Shown: piece by piece, positions 9,250 through 18,827 of the stretch
Layout of the letters: each line of letters begins with the position of its first letter
How positions within the stretch are numbered: position 1 is the stretch's first letter
Origin: Marilutibacter aestuarii
GTDB taxonomy: Bacteria; Pseudomonadota; Gammaproteobacteria; Xanthomonadales; Xanthomonadaceae
Length of the DNA stretch: 64,000 nucleotides
Direction: 5' to 3'
NCBI RefSeq assembly: GCF_006546775.1
Contig: NZ_VICE01000006.1
Coordinates: 1-64,000, forward strand
Program-made: the position numbers and the translations under genes
Notes under the pieces: generated by a model
What the model was told of the DNA's origin: nothing
Databases searched by the model: none
What the model saw: the letters and a program-made list of their open reading frames with translations, nothing else

Positions 9250-11637
9250 TCAGCCGCGGATGACCGCGCCGTGTTCGCGCTGGAGCGAAGCCGTCACCGC
9301 GGCCACGATCCCGTCAACGTCACGGTCTGTGAGAGTGCGGGATTCATCCTGCAGAATCAAGCCCATAGCGAGACTCTTGAATCCTGATTCCACCCCCTTG
9401 CCCTGGTACTGGTCGAACAGCACCAGATCCCGCAGCACCGGGCCCGCGGCGGCTTCCACGCAGGCCGAAACCGTCGCCCAGGCCAGTCCTTCGGCGACGA
9501 CGAACGCAAGATCCCGGCGGACGGACGGATACTTGGAGATGCGTCCCGCGCGCGGGATCGCCCGTTCAGTCAGGGGCACGAGGTCGACCTCGAAGGCCAG
9601 CACCGGCACGTCCACTTCCAGGGCATCGCGCAGGCGCGGGTGCAACTCGCCCAGCCAGCCGATCCGCACGCCATCGCGCAGGACGTCGGCGCAACGGCCC
9701 GGGTGGGCCCAGGCCGGCTGCGCAGCGACGAAGGACAGTCGCGCGCCCGACAGGGCCGCCAGGCTCTCCAGGTCGCCCTTCAGGTCGTGGAAGCCGACCG
9801 GACGCTCGGGCTGGCCCCACTGCTCGGCACCGGCGCTGCCGCAGACCGCGGCCGCCACGCGCAGGGTCTCAAGGGCACCGCCCGCCGGGTCGGCGGCGAA
9901 TACATTGCCGACCTCGAACAGGCGCACGCGCGACTGCTGGCGCGCGGCATTGCGCCCCAGCGCGGCGACGAGGCCGGGGACCAGGGCGGTGCGCATCACG
10001 CCCAGCTCGGCGCTCAGCGGGTTGGCCAGCGGCACGGCGCCCGCGTCCATCGACCAGGCCTCAAGCAGGCCGCGATCGACGAAGGCGTAGTTGATCGCCT
10101 CCAGCATGTCGCGGGACACCAGGTGGCGGCGCAGCGTGGGCAGGTCGACCCGGCCCTCGCCCGGTGCCGCCAGGCGCGACGCACCCGCCGGCAAGGTCGT
10201 CGGCACGGCGTCGTAGCCGTGGATGCGCACGACCTCCTCGATCAGGTCTTCCTCGATGGCGATGTCGAAGCGCCGGCTCGGCGCGACCACGCGCCAACCG
10301 GTGTCCACTGTCTCAACTGCCAGGCCGAGCGCGCGCAGGATGCGCTCGACTTCGTCGTCGGGCACGCGCACGCCGAGCACGCGGGCCAGGCGCTCGCGGC
10401 GCAGGACGACGGCCTCGGGCCGGGCGATGTCGCCTTCGCGCGCGACTTCGACCACCGGGCCGGGCGTGCCGCCGGCGATGTCGAGGATCAGTCGGGTGGC
10501 GTATTCCACGGCGATCCGCGGCAGCTCGGGGTCGACGCCGCGCTCGAAGCGGTGGCCGGCGTCGGTGTGCAGGCCCAGGCGCCGGCTGCGGCCGATGATG
10601 GCCGAGGGCACCCAGTGCGCCGCCTCCAGGAAGACCCGGCGCGTGCTGTCGGTAACGCGGGTGTCGTGGCCGCCCATGATGCCGCCCAGGGCCACCGCGC
10701 GGGCGCCCTCGCCGCCCTGGCTGTCGGCGACCACGAGGAAGTCGCCGTCCAGGTCCACCGTGCGCCCGTCAAGCAGCTTCAGGGCTTCGCCCGCGTTCGC
10801 GGGGCGGACCACGACCGGCTCGACCAGGCGGTCACGGTCGAAGGCATGCATCGGCTGGCCCAGCTCCAGCATGACGTACTGGGTGACGTCGACCAGGAAG
10901 CTGATCGGCCGCACGCCGCTGCGACGCAGGCGCTCGGCCATCCAAAGCGGCGTGGCGACGCCGGCGTCGACGTCGTCGATCGCGCGTCCGACGAAGCGCG
11001 GCACCTTCTCGCCAGCCTCCAGGCGTACCTGGGGCGCGACCGCGCTGGCCGCCGGCACTGGCGCGGCCTCGAGCGGTTCGACCTGGCCGCCGAGGGCGGC
11101 GGCGACGTCATAGGCGATCCCGCGCACGCTGAAGCAGTCGGCGCGGTTGGGGGTCAGCTTGATCTCGATGCTGGCATCGGGCAGGCCCAGGCACTCGGCG
11201 ATCGGCTGGCCGACCCGTGCGTCGGCCGGCAGTTCGAGCAGGCCGGAGGCATCGACGTCGGTACCCAGCTCCTTGGCCGAGCACAGCATGCCAATCGACT
11301 CCACCCCACGCAGCTTGGCCGGCTTGATCGCCATGCCGCCCGGCAGCACCGCGCCGACCTTCGCCAGCGGCGCCTTCAGGCCGGGCCGCGCGTTGGGCGC
11401 CCCGCACACGATCTGCACCCGACCGTCGCCGGTGTCGACCTGGCAGACCTGCAGGCGATCGGCCTCGGGATGCTTCTCGGCGCTGACGATGCAGGCCACC
11501 ACCACGCCGTCGAGCGAATCGCCCATCGACACCACGTCTTCGACCTCCAGGCCGATCGCGGTCAGGGTGGCCACCAGCCTGTCGTGGTCGGCGGGGGTGG
11601 GAACGTGCTGGCGCAGCCAGTTCTCGCTGAATTTCAT
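9250..11637 (-). CDS. pheT: Phenylalanine--tRNA ligase subunit beta
   Basis: 795 residues, identical in length to the E. coli protein. Domains in order: N-terminal OB/EMAP-like tRNA-binding domain ([20 protein letters not shown], about 45-150), B3/B4 editing domain, B5 domain, catalytic-like core, and C-terminal ferredoxin-fold anticodon-binding domain ([14 protein letters not shown] onward). It forms the alpha2-beta2 synthetase with PheS; the beta subunit edits Tyr-tRNA(Phe). It is separated from pheS by 121 bp that hold TGATT-type degenerate repeats. Confidence 0.98.
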   Translation of the reverse strand: MKFSENWLRQHVPTPADHDRLVATLTAIGLEVEDVVSMGDSLDGVVVACIVSAEKHPEADRLQVCQVDTGDGRVQIVCGAPNARPGLKAPLAKVGAVLPGGMAIKPAKLRGVESIGMLCSAKELGTDVDASGLLELPADARVGQPIAECLGLPDASIEIKLTPNRADCFSVRGIAYDVAAALGGQVEPLEAAPVPAASAVAPQVRLEAGEKVPRFVGRAIDDVDAGVATPLWMAERLRRSGVRPISFLVDVTQYVMLELGQPMHAFDRDRLVEPVVVRPANAGEALKLLDGRTVDLDGDFLVVADSQGGEGARAVALGGIMGGHDTRVTDSTRRVFLEAAHWVPSAIIGRSRRLGLHTDAGHRFERGVDPELPRIAVEYATRLILDIAGGTPGPVVEVAREGDIARPEAVVLRRERLARVLGVRVPDDEVERILRALGLAVETVDTGWRVVAPSRRFDIAIEEDLIEEVVRIHGYDAVPTTLPAGASRLAAPGEGRVDLPTLRRHLVSRDMLEAINYAFVDRGLLEAWSMDAGAVPLANPLSAELGVMRTALVPGLVAALGRNAARQQSRVRLFEVGNVFAADPAGGALETLRVAAAVCGSAGAEQWGQPERPVGFHDLKGDLESLAALSGARLSFVAAQPAWAHPGRCADVLRDGVRIGWLGELHPRLRDALEVDVPVLAFEVDLVPLTERAIPRAGRISKYPSVRRDLAFVVAEGLAWATVSACVEAAAGPVLRDLVLFDQYQGKGVESGFKSLAMGLILQDESRTLTDRDVDGIVAAVTASLQREHGAVIRG

Positions 11638-11758
11638 GTATCGAAGCCGTTATGCGTGATTCGCGATGAGTGATTCGAGGGGCGCAACGGGGAGAAGCGG
11701 ACTGGCATTCAACTCGTGAAACCACGAGTCACCAATCACCCATCACCCATCACGGCCG
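11638..11758. repeat. Degenerate TGATTNG-type repeat spacer between pheS and pheT
   Basis: The spacer holds clustered imperfect copies of a short motif in both orientations: GTGATTCG and GTGATTCG near 11655-11680, and on the opposite strand TCACCAATCACCCATCACCCA near 11726-11749. The same motif family appears just upstream of the thrS start (GTGACTGGATATTCGTGATT). It is not coding. Such islands are familiar between genes in this family of bacteria, from memory. Confidence 0.55.
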
Positions 11759-12769
<1,011 letters not shown>

Positions 12770-12835
12770 CTATCCACCCGCGCCAAAAACGAACATGGGG
12801 AAGGACTTGCGCCCTTCCCCATGCGTGTACTGCAT
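12770..12835 (-). CDS. Candidate phe leader peptide (pheM-like), 21 codons
   Basis: The ORF between rplT and pheS starts ATG at 12835 and encodes MQYTHGEGRKSFPMFVFGAG plus one G, with Phe at residues 12, 15 and 17. It stops with TAG immediately before the pheS ATG. E. coli has the Phe-rich leader pheM at this position. Against it: the Phe codons fall in and just after the 3' arm of the terminator stem rather than upstream, there are only three, and no strong ribosome site is visible. It may instead be a coupling ORF or chance. Confidence 0.35.
   Translation of the reverse strand: MQYTHGEGRKSFPMFVFGAGG
12784..12823 (-). terminator. Terminator/attenuator hairpin between rplT and pheS
   Basis: Read leftward, an 11-bp perfect stem (CATGGGGAAGG / CCTTCCCCATG, loop of 8) is followed by TTCGTTTTT. 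It sits in the 113-bp rplT-pheS gap. By position it is either the end of the ribosomal-protein transcript or the pheST attenuator known from E. coli. Confidence 0.8.
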
Positions 12836-12882
12836 TGTCCGGCCAGGCGGCCGCGCGGTGCGCGGGCGCCCTTCGGTGACAA

Positions 12883-13242
12883 TTACGCTGCGAGCGCGCC
12901 CTTCGCCTTCTCGGCCAGCGCGGCAAAACCCGCCGCGTCGTGCACGGCGATGTCCGCCAGCACCTTGCGGTCGAGGGTGATGCCGGCCTTGGACAGGCCG
13001 TTCATGAAGCGGCTGTAGCTCAGGCCGTTGATGCGGGCCGCGGCGTTGATGCGGGTGATCCACAGCGAGCGGAAGTTGCGCTTCTTCTGCTTGCGGCCGA
13101 TGTAGGCGTACTGCAGGGCCTTGGTGACGGCCTGCTTGGCGACGCGGAACACCTTGCGGCGCGCGTGGTAGTAGCCCTTGGCCTGCTTGAGGATCTTCTT
13201 GTGACGGCGTCGTGCAGTGACGCCACGCTTGACTCGTGCCAT
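12883..13242 (-). CDS. rplT: 50S ribosomal protein L20
   Basis: 119 residues, very basic, with the family start [20 protein letters not shown] and the core segment [17 protein letters not shown]20 binds 23S rRNA early in 50S assembly. In E. coli it also represses its own operon by binding the rpmI leader. It follows rpmI by 13 bp and precedes the hairpin before pheS. Confidence 0.98.
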   Translation of the reverse strand: MARVKRGVTARRRHKKILKQAKGYYHARRKVFRVAKQAVTKALQYAYIGRKQKKRNFRSLWITRINAAARINGLSYSRFMNGLSKAGITLDRKVLADIAVHDAAGFAALAEKAKGALAA

Positions 13243-13255
13243 TTTTCAGTCCTCC

Positions 13256-13453
13256 TCAGAGATACGGCAACATGCGGTCCAGACGGCCTGCGTCCTCGGC
13301 ACGAACGTGGTTCGTCTGCCGGAGGTTGCGCTTCCGCTTGGTCGCCTTCTTGGTGAGGATGTGGCTACGGTTGGCGTGGCCAGCCTTGTACTTGCCGGAA
13401 GCGGTCTTGCGAAAACGCTTGGCCGCTCCCCGGTGGGTCTTGATCTTGGGCAT
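13256..13453 (-). CDS. rpmI: 50S ribosomal protein L35
   Basis: 65 residues, basic, with the L35 signature [20 protein letters not shown] and [12 protein letters not shown]. It starts 272 bp downstream of infC, beyond a terminator-like hairpin and an inverted repeat in the leader, so expression is probably controlled separately from infC. It forms a two-gene unit with rplT. Confidence 0.98.
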   Translation of the reverse strand: MPKIKTHRGAAKRFRKTASGKYKAGHANRSHILTKKATKRKRNLRQTNHVRAEDAGRLDRMLPYL

Positions 13454-13537
13454 AACGGGGTCCTTTCGGAATGTTTGTCACTGGCCTGGGCGGTGGCTGC
13501 GCCACGCTTTCCGTCCTGCCCTTGCCGGCTTGTAAGT

Positions 13538-13560
13538 CATTGATCCAAAACGGATCAGTG
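13538..13560. promoter_or_regulatory. Inverted repeat in the rpmI leader
   Basis: TGATCC-AAAAC-GGATCA with partly matching flanks, 88-106 nt upstream of the rpmI start. Read leftward it can form a 6-8 bp stem. In E. coli, L20 binds structured RNA in this region to repress rpmI-rplT; whether this hairpin is that site is inference. Confidence 0.4.
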
Positions 13561-13600
13561 ACAGGTCCTGAACGTCGTCAACCGGCGGCACGGGGCCACC

Positions 13601-13626
13601 GGAAACAACAAACCCGGCGAACCGGG
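13601..13626 (-). terminator. Terminator after infC
   Basis: Read leftward, CCCGG-TTCG-CCGGG (a UUCG tetraloop stem) is followed by TTTGTTGTTT. It lies about 100 bp past the infC stop and before rpmI. The stem is short, so it may be partial. Confidence 0.55.
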
Positions 13627-13725
13627 CCGCCTAGTATGACGGGTGCTCGCCGGGCTTGCAATGTTTTCCTTGCGAATCAGTGGCTTTGGCGGCGCCAGGC
13701 GGTTCAGCCAGGCGCCGGCCGGGCG

Positions 13726-14250
13726 CTACTGCTTCTTCTTCGGCGCGATCATCATCACCATCTGGCGGCCTTCCAGGCGCGGGCGCGACTCGATGACGAT
13801 GTCCTCGCCCAGGTCGGCCTCGATCCGGGCCGCCATCTCGCGTCCGAGCTCCTGGTGGCTCATCTCGCGGCCACGGAAGCGGATGTTGACCTTGATCTTG
13901 TCGCCTTCCTCCAGGAAACCGCGCATCTTGCGCAGCTTGATCTGGTAGTCGCCCTCGTCGGTGACGGGGCGGAACTTGACTTCCTTGATCTCGACCTGCT
14001 TCTGCTTCTTCTTGGCCGCGTTGGCCTTTTTCTGCAACTCGAACTTGTACTTGCCGAAGTCCATGATGCGGCAGACCGGCGGATCGGCGTTGGGCTGGAT
14101 CTCCACGAGGTCCATGCCTTCGTCCTCGGCGCGGCCGAGGGCCTCGTCGCGCGTGAGCACGCCGATCATTTCGCCATCGCTACCGATCACGCGCACGCGG
14201 GGCACGCGGATTTCATGGTTTCTGCGGTTCGGTTTGTCGGGGGTACTGAT
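13726..14250 (-). CDS. infC: Translation initiation factor IF-3, probable AUC start
   Basis: IF-3 binds the 30S subunit, blocks early 50S joining and checks the start codon. The protein from 14250 is 174 residues (E. coli 180). It has the N-domain [20 protein letters not shown], the linker rich in Lys, and the C-domain [16 protein letters not shown] and [12 protein letters not shown], ending MIAPKKKQ. No ATG, GTG or TTG sits at the expected position. An ATC codon at 14250-14248 has GGAG 8 nt upstream and gives the expected N-terminus ([11 protein letters not shown], read as Met). The in-frame ATG at 14292 has no ribosome site and would add 14 residues. E. coli infC uses AUU for autoregulation, so a rare start here fits the family. 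Confidence 0.95.
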   Translation of the reverse strand: MSTPDKPNRRNHEIRVPRVRVIGSDGEMIGVLTRDEALGRAEDEGMDLVEIQPNADPPVCRIMDFGKYKFELQKKANAAKKKQKQVEIKEVKFRPVTDEGDYQIKLRKMRGFLEEGDKIKVNIRFRGREMSHQELGREMAARIEADLGEDIVIESRPRLEGRQMVMMIAPKKKQ

Positions 14251-14324
14251 TGTGCGATCTCCAATGAGGGTTGGGCCGGCCCCGGCGTTCATGCCGGGAG
14301 CGGTGCCGTGAATCTACTGCGGGG

Positions 14325-16241
14325 TCAGCCTTCGCCAGCGGCGCCGACCTGCTCACTGCGCAAACGTGAGGCGAACTCGGCGACGGTCATCGTGCCCAGG
14401 TCCTCCCCTCCTCGCGTCCGCACTGCGACCATGCCATTCTCGCGCTCGCGGTCGCCGACCACCAGCAGATAAGGCACCCGTTGCAGCGTGTGCTCGCGAA
14501 TCTTATAGCCGATCTTCTCGTTCCGCAAATCGGACTGGACCCGGAAGCCTTGATTTGAAAGGGTTTTCCGAACGCCATCCACATAGTCTGCCTGGGCGTC
14601 CGTGATGTTCATGGCCACGGCCTGGACCGGGGCCAGCCAGGCCGGGAACTGGCCGGCGTGGTGCTCGATCAGGATGCCGATGAAACGCTCCATCGAGCCG
14701 ACGATGGCCCGGTGCAGCATGACCGGATGGCGGCGCTGGCTGTGCTCGTCGACATATTCCGCCCCGAGCCGGCCCGGCATCATGAAATCGACCTGCATCG
14801 TGCCCAGCTGCCAGGTCCGGCCGATGGCGTCGCGCAGGTGGTATTCGATCTTCGGGCCGTAGAAGGCGCCCTCGCCCGGCAGTTCCTCCCACTCCACCCC
14901 GGCCGCGCGCAGGGCCGCCCGGAGGGCGTCCTCGGCCTTGTCCCAGGTGTCGTCGTCGCCCAGGCGGGATTCCGGCCGCAGGGCCAGCTTCACCTGGATG
15001 TCGCTGAAGCCGAAGTCGGCGTAGACCTGCATGGCCTGGGCATGGAAGGCGGTGACCTCGGCCTCGACCTGGCCCTCGGTGCAGAACACGTGGCCGTCGT
15101 CCTGGGTGAAGCCGCGCACGCGCAGGATGCCGTGCAGCGCCCCGGAGGGCTCGTTGCGGTGGCAGGCGCCGAATTCACCATAGCGGATCGGCAGGTCGCG
15201 GTAGCTGTGCAGGCCGTGGTTGAAGACCTGGACGTGGCCGGGGCAGTTCATCGGCTTGAGCGCGTAGGTACGCTTCTCCGACTCGGTGAAGAACATGTTC
15301 TCCTGGTAGTTGTCCCAGTGGCCGGACTTCTTCCAAAGCGAGACATCCAGGATCTGCGGGCAACGCACCTCCTGGTAGCCGCTGTCGCGGTAGACCCGGC
15401 GCATGTACTGCTCCACCACCTGCCAGATCGACCAGCCCTTGGGGTGCCAGAAGATCAGGCCGGGAGCCTCTTCCTGCAGGTGGAACAGGTCCTGCTGGCG
15501 GGCGATCTTGCGATGGTCGCGCTTCTCGGCTTCCTCGATCCGCTCGATGTAGGCGTTGAGCTGCTTCTTGTCGGCCCACGCGGTGCCGTAGATGCGCTGC
15601 AACTGCTCGTTCTTGGAGTCGCCGCGCCAGTACGCACCGGAGATGCGCGTGAGCTTGAACACCTTCAGGAAGCGCGTGTTGGGCACGTGCGGGCCGCGGC
15701 ACATGTCGACGTATTCCTGGTGGTAATACAGGCCCATCTGCGCCTCGTCGGGCATGTCCTCGACCAGGCGCAGCTTGTAGTCCTCGCCGCGCTCGCCGAA
15801 CACGCGGATGACCTCGTCGCGCGGGGTCATCTTCTTGATGACGTCATAGTCCTGGTCGATCAGCTCCTTCATCCGCTGCTCGATCGCGGCCATGTCCTCG
15901 GGGGTGAAGGGGCGCTCGCTGTAGATGTCGTAGTAGAAGCCCTCGTCGATGACCGGGCCGATCACCATCTTGGCGTCCGGGTACAGCTGCTTCACCGCGT
16001 GGCCGACCAGGTGGGCGCAGGAGTGGCGGATGATCTCCACGCCCTCCTCGTCCTTGGCGGTGATGATGCGCAACGCGGCGTCGTGGTCGATGACGTCGCT
16101 GGCGTCGACCAGCTTGCCGTCCACCGCGCCGGCGATGGTGGCCTTGGCCAGCCCCGGGCCGATGGACTGGGCGACGTCCATGACGGACACGGGATTGACG
16201 AACTCGCGGCGGCTGCCGTCGGGGAGCGTGATGGTGATCAT
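14325..16241 (-). CDS. thrS: Threonine--tRNA ligase
   Basis: 638 residues (E. coli 642). Domains in order: TGS domain ([20 protein letters not shown]), N2 editing domain with the [10 protein letters not shown] zinc/editing motif, class II core with [18 protein letters not shown] and [15 protein letters not shown], and the C-terminal anticodon-binding domain. It charges tRNA-Thr. I chose the ATG at 16241 because it begins the TGS domain; the in-frame ATG at 16283 would translate a stretch of the TGATT-type repeat. The leader upstream holds a nine-codon Thr-rich ORF and a terminator, suggesting attenuation control. infC follows 74 bp downstream. Confidence 0.98.
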   Translation of the reverse strand: MITITLPDGSRREFVNPVSVMDVAQSIGPGLAKATIAGAVDGKLVDASDVIDHDAALRIITAKDEEGVEIIRHSCAHLVGHAVKQLYPDAKMVIGPVIDEGFYYDIYSERPFTPEDMAAIEQRMKELIDQDYDVIKKMTPRDEVIRVFGERGEDYKLRLVEDMPDEAQMGLYYHQEYVDMCRGPHVPNTRFLKVFKLTRISGAYWRGDSKNEQLQRIYGTAWADKKQLNAYIERIEEAEKRDHRKIARQQDLFHLQEEAPGLIFWHPKGWSIWQVVEQYMRRVYRDSGYQEVRCPQILDVSLWKKSGHWDNYQENMFFTESEKRTYALKPMNCPGHVQVFNHGLHSYRDLPIRYGEFGACHRNEPSGALHGILRVRGFTQDDGHVFCTEGQVEAEVTAFHAQAMQVYADFGFSDIQVKLALRPESRLGDDDTWDKAEDALRAALRAAGVEWEELPGEGAFYGPKIEYHLRDAIGRTWQLGTMQVDFMMPGRLGAEYVDEHSQRRHPVMLHRAIVGSMERFIGILIEHHAGQFPAWLAPVQAVAMNITDAQADYVDGVRKTLSNQGFRVQSDLRNEKIGYKIREHTLQRVPYLLVVGDRERENGMVAVRTRGGEDLGTMTVAEFASRLRSEQVGAAGEG

Positions 16242-16341
16242 TACGGGGACCGTTATTGGTGACTGGATATTCGTGATTGGCAAGCGCGATCAAGCGTCTG
16301 GAATCACGGATCACATATGTGGCGGCGAAAAGGACAGGCAC

Positions 16342-16363
16342 AAAAAAAGCGCCACGAGGGCGC
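16342..16363 (-). terminator. Terminator in the thrS leader (candidate attenuator)
   Basis: Read leftward, GCGCC-CTCGT-GGCGC (with an outer G-U pair possible) is followed by seven T residues. It lies 100 bp upstream of the thrS start and 26 nt after the stop of a Thr-rich mini-ORF, so transcription of thrS must pass it. Confidence 0.8.
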
Positions 16364-16389
16364 CGGCGCGTGCAGGGGCCTCGGGCGGT

Positions 16390-16416
16390 TCAGCGATGGG
16401 CAGTGGTAGTGCTCAT
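16390..16416 (-). CDS. Candidate thrS leader peptide, MSTTTAHR
   Basis: A nine-codon ORF on the minus strand, ATG at 16416 to TGA at 16390, encoding M-S-T-T-T-A-H-R. Its three consecutive Thr codons are directly upstream of an intrinsic terminator and thrS. This is the classical arrangement of a leader peptide that senses charged tRNA-Thr. The bases just before its ATG (GCGTGC, minus strand) can pair with GCACGC just ahead of the terminator stem, giving an alternative hairpin that loops out the ORF. The ribosome site is weak (GAG 8-12 nt upstream). The function is inferred from layout only. Confidence 0.55.
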   Translation of the reverse strand: MSTTTAHR

Positions 16417-16646
16417 GTCGCACGCTCGGCCGGCGGGTTGCCGCGGGCCACCTGTTCTGCTCGTGGGGACCGTCAAATTAGTGGCCCGGGGGCCGCAAGT
16501 CAATGAAACGGGCATGCCCGCGCCTGCCGGGGTGGTGTTCCACGGGGCCGGGCGCGGGGGCGGGACTGCATCCGGGCGCGCGGACCGCTACATTGGGGAC
16601 CACCCGCCGGGGGCCCGGCATCCCTTCACACTGGAGAACCACCCGT

Positions 16647-17858
16647 ATGCGTACAGGCTTGAGCATTCCACTGGGACTGGCGATCGGCTGGCTGGCGATC
16701 TCGAACGCCGCCGCGGCCGAGGCCACGCCGGCCGCGGAGAAGCTGGCGCGCGACGCGGTCATCGTCGACACCCACATCGATGCCCCCGGGCAACTGATGT
16801 CGAAGTGGGCCGACCTGGACGAAGAGGCGCCCGATCGCGAGTTCGACTACCCGCGCGCGCGCGCCGGTGGCCTGGACGTGGCCTTCATGTCGATCTACAC
16901 CTCGGCCGGCCAGGACGAGGCCGGCACCGCGTGGGGCGTGGCCAACCAGATGATCGACGCGGTCGAGGCACTGGTGCAGCGCCATCCCGACAAGTTCGCG
17001 CTGCTGCGCTCGCCCGGCGACGTGGCGCGCCTGGGCAAGGGCGGCAAGGTGCTGCTGCCGCTGGGCATGGAGAACGGCGCGCCGATCGGCAAGGACCTGT
17101 CGAACATCGCCTTCTTCTTCGACCGTGGCATCCGTTACATCACCCTCGCCCACAGCGCCAACAACGCCCTGGCCGACTCGTCCTACCAGCGCGACAAGAA
17201 GTGGAACGGCCTCAGTCCGCTCGGGCGCCAGGCGGTGGCCGAAATGAACCGCCTGGGCATCATGGTCGACGTGTCCCACCTCTCCGACGATGCCGCCGCG
17301 CAGGCCATCGAGCTGAGCGCCGTGCCGGTGATCGCCTCGCACTCGGCCTTCCGCCACTTCACCCCGGGCTTCGAGCGCAACATCAGCGACGCGCTGGCCA
17401 GGCAGCTCGCCGCGAAGGGCGGCGTCGTCCAGCTGGCCTTCGGCAACGGCTTCGTCGATCCGGCCTCGGCGCAGGACCTGCAGGACTACTTCGTCGCCGC
17501 CGAAGCCTGGGAACAGGCCAACGCCGCGCGCGCGGCCGCCGGCCAGCCGGTGCAGACCGAGGCCGAGTTCGACGCCGAATGGGAGGCGTCCCACCCCAAC
17601 CGCACCGTGCCCATCGACGCCGTCCTCGACCAGGTCGACCATGGCGTGGCCCTGGTCGGCATCGACCACCTGGGCATCGGTTCGGACTTCGACGGCGTGG
17701 GCGGCAACCTGCCCACCGGGCTGAAGACCGTGGCCGACTATCCCCGCCTGGTCGCCGGCCTGCAGGCGCGCGGGTACTCCGATGCCGACATCCGCAAGCT
17801 GCTGGGCGGCAACCTGCTGCGCGCGTGGCAGGCGGTGGAAGACGGCGCCCGCCGATAA
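16647..17858 (+). CDS. Membrane dipeptidase (renal dipeptidase family, peptidase M19)
   Basis: 403 residues with an N-terminal signal peptide (MRTGLSIPLGLAIGWLAISN and a cut after the Ala run near residue 23). The dizinc site is visible: H43-x-D45 in DTHIDAP, Glu in GMENGAPIG, His in VDVSHLSD and ASHSAFRH, and Asp in GSDFDGVGG. M19 enzymes hydrolyse dipeptides, including D-residue-containing ones. Export points to a periplasmic role in peptide or cell-wall fragment turnover. The ATG at 16647 has GGAG at about 10 nt; the longer frame upstream lacks a signal. Two further genes follow at 33 bp and with overlap, so it may head a small operon. Confidence 0.93.
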   Translation: MRTGLSIPLGLAIGWLAISNAAAAEATPAAEKLARDAVIVDTHIDAPGQLMSKWADLDEEAPDREFDYPRARAGGLDVAFMSIYTSAGQDEAGTAWGVANQMIDAVEALVQRHPDKFALLRSPGDVARLGKGGKVLLPLGMENGAPIGKDLSNIAFFFDRGIRYITLAHSANNALADSSYQRDKKWNGLSPLGRQAVAEMNRLGIMVDVSHLSDDAAAQAIELSAVPVIASHSAFRHFTPGFERNISDALARQLAAKGGVVQLAFGNGFVDPASAQDLQDYFVAAEAWEQANAARAAAGQPVQTEAEFDAEWEASHPNRTVPIDAVLDQVDHGVALVGIDHLGIGSDFDGVGGNLPTGLKTVADYPRLVAGLQARGYSDADIRKLLGGNLLRAWQAVEDGARR

Positions 17859-17891
17859 GCCCCGCCATCGACCGGACCCGAGGCACGCCGC

Positions 17892-18827
17892 ATGGCCCAC
17901 AGCATCCATGAGTTCCACGACGACCCGCGCAACGCCGACATCCGCATCTGGATCAACGGCCAGCTCAAGCCCCGGGCGCAAGCGACGGTGTCGGTGTTCG
18001 ACAGCGGCTTCGTCCTCGGCGACGGGGTCTGGGAGGGCCTGCGCATCGTCGGCGGCCATCCGGTCTTCCTCGACGCCCACCTGGACCGGCTCTACGAGGG
18101 CGCCCGCGCCATCGCCATGGACATCGGCCTGGACCGGCGGGCGCTGACCGCCGCGCTCTACGAGACCCTGGCGGCCAACGGCATGCACGATGGCGTGCAT
18201 GTCCGCCTGATGGTGACCCGCGGCGTGAAGCGGACGCCCTACCAGGACCCGCGGGTGACCGTCGGGCCGGCGACGGTGGTCATCATCCCCGAGCACAAGG
18301 TCGCCAAGCCCGAGACGCTGGCGACGGGCCTGCGCCTGTTCACCGTGCACGTGCGGCGCGGCTTCCCCGACGTGCAGGACCCGAAGCTCAACAGCCACAG
18401 CAAGCTCAACTGCATCACCGCCTGCATCCAGGCCACCGAGGCAGGCGCGGACGAAGGCCTGATGCTCGACCCGCACGGCTTCGTCGCCACCTGCAACTCC
18501 ACCCACTTCTTCATCGTCCGCAAGGGCGAGGTCTGGACCTCGACCGGCGACTACTCCCTGGGCGGGATCACCCGCGAGAACGTCATCGGCGCCTGCCGCG
18601 ACGCCGGCATCCCGGTGTTCGAGAAGAACTTCAGCCTGACCCAGGTCTATGGCGCCGACGAGGCCTTCGTCACCGGGACCTTCGCCGGCGTCGTGCCGGT
18701 GCGCCAGGTCGACGGACGGGTGATGGGCGACGGCCGCCCCGGACCGATGGTCGAGCGCCTGCAGGCGCTTTACCGCGAGCGCGTGGCCCGCGACATCGCC
18801 TTCCGCGCGGGCGAGCGGCTCGCATGA
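17892..18827 (+). CDS. Class IV (PLP-dependent) aminotransferase
   Basis: 311 residues with the fold-type IV layout. IWINGQLKPRAQATVSVFDS leads to the substrate-binding DGVWEGLRI. The PLP lysine is Lys171 in NSHSKLN, and the phosphate-binding region lies near GGITRENVIGACRDAGIPVF. The family includes branched-chain and D-amino acid aminotransferases and aminodeoxychorismate lyase; I cannot assign the substrate. The last 4 bp overlap the sulfotransferase-like gene (ATGA), implying coupled expression and perhaps a shared pathway. Confidence 0.9.
   Translation: MAHSIHEFHDDPRNADIRIWINGQLKPRAQATVSVFDSGFVLGDGVWEGLRIVGGHPVFLDAHLDRLYEGARAIAMDIGLDRRALTAALYETLAANGMHDGVHVRLMVTRGVKRTPYQDPRVTVGPATVVIIPEHKVAKPETLATGLRLFTVHVRRGFPDVQDPKLNSHSKLNCITACIQATEAGADEGLMLDPHGFVATCNSTHFFIVRKGEVWTSTGDYSLGGITRENVIGACRDAGIPVFEKNFSLTQVYGADEAFVTGTFAGVVPVRQVDGRVMGDGRPGPMVERLQALYRERVARDIAFRAGERLA

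Larger units (their letters stand above)
16242..16646. promoter_or_regulatory. Divergent regulatory region between thrS and the dipeptidase gene
   Basis: This 405-bp stretch without a large gene holds, from left to right: a TGATT-type repeat patch (16250-16320), the seven-T terminator (16342-16363), the MSTTTAHR mini-ORF (16390-16416), and a TTGACG hexamer on the minus strand at 16471-16476. That hexamer could be a -35 element for the thrS leader transcript; I see no convincing -10. Rightward, GGAG at 16633 is the ribosome site of the dipeptidase gene. Confidence 0.5.

Noticed and set aside
16242-16283. Longer thrS start at 16283
   Set aside because: The extra residues are translated TGATT-type repeat; the TGS domain begins at 16241.
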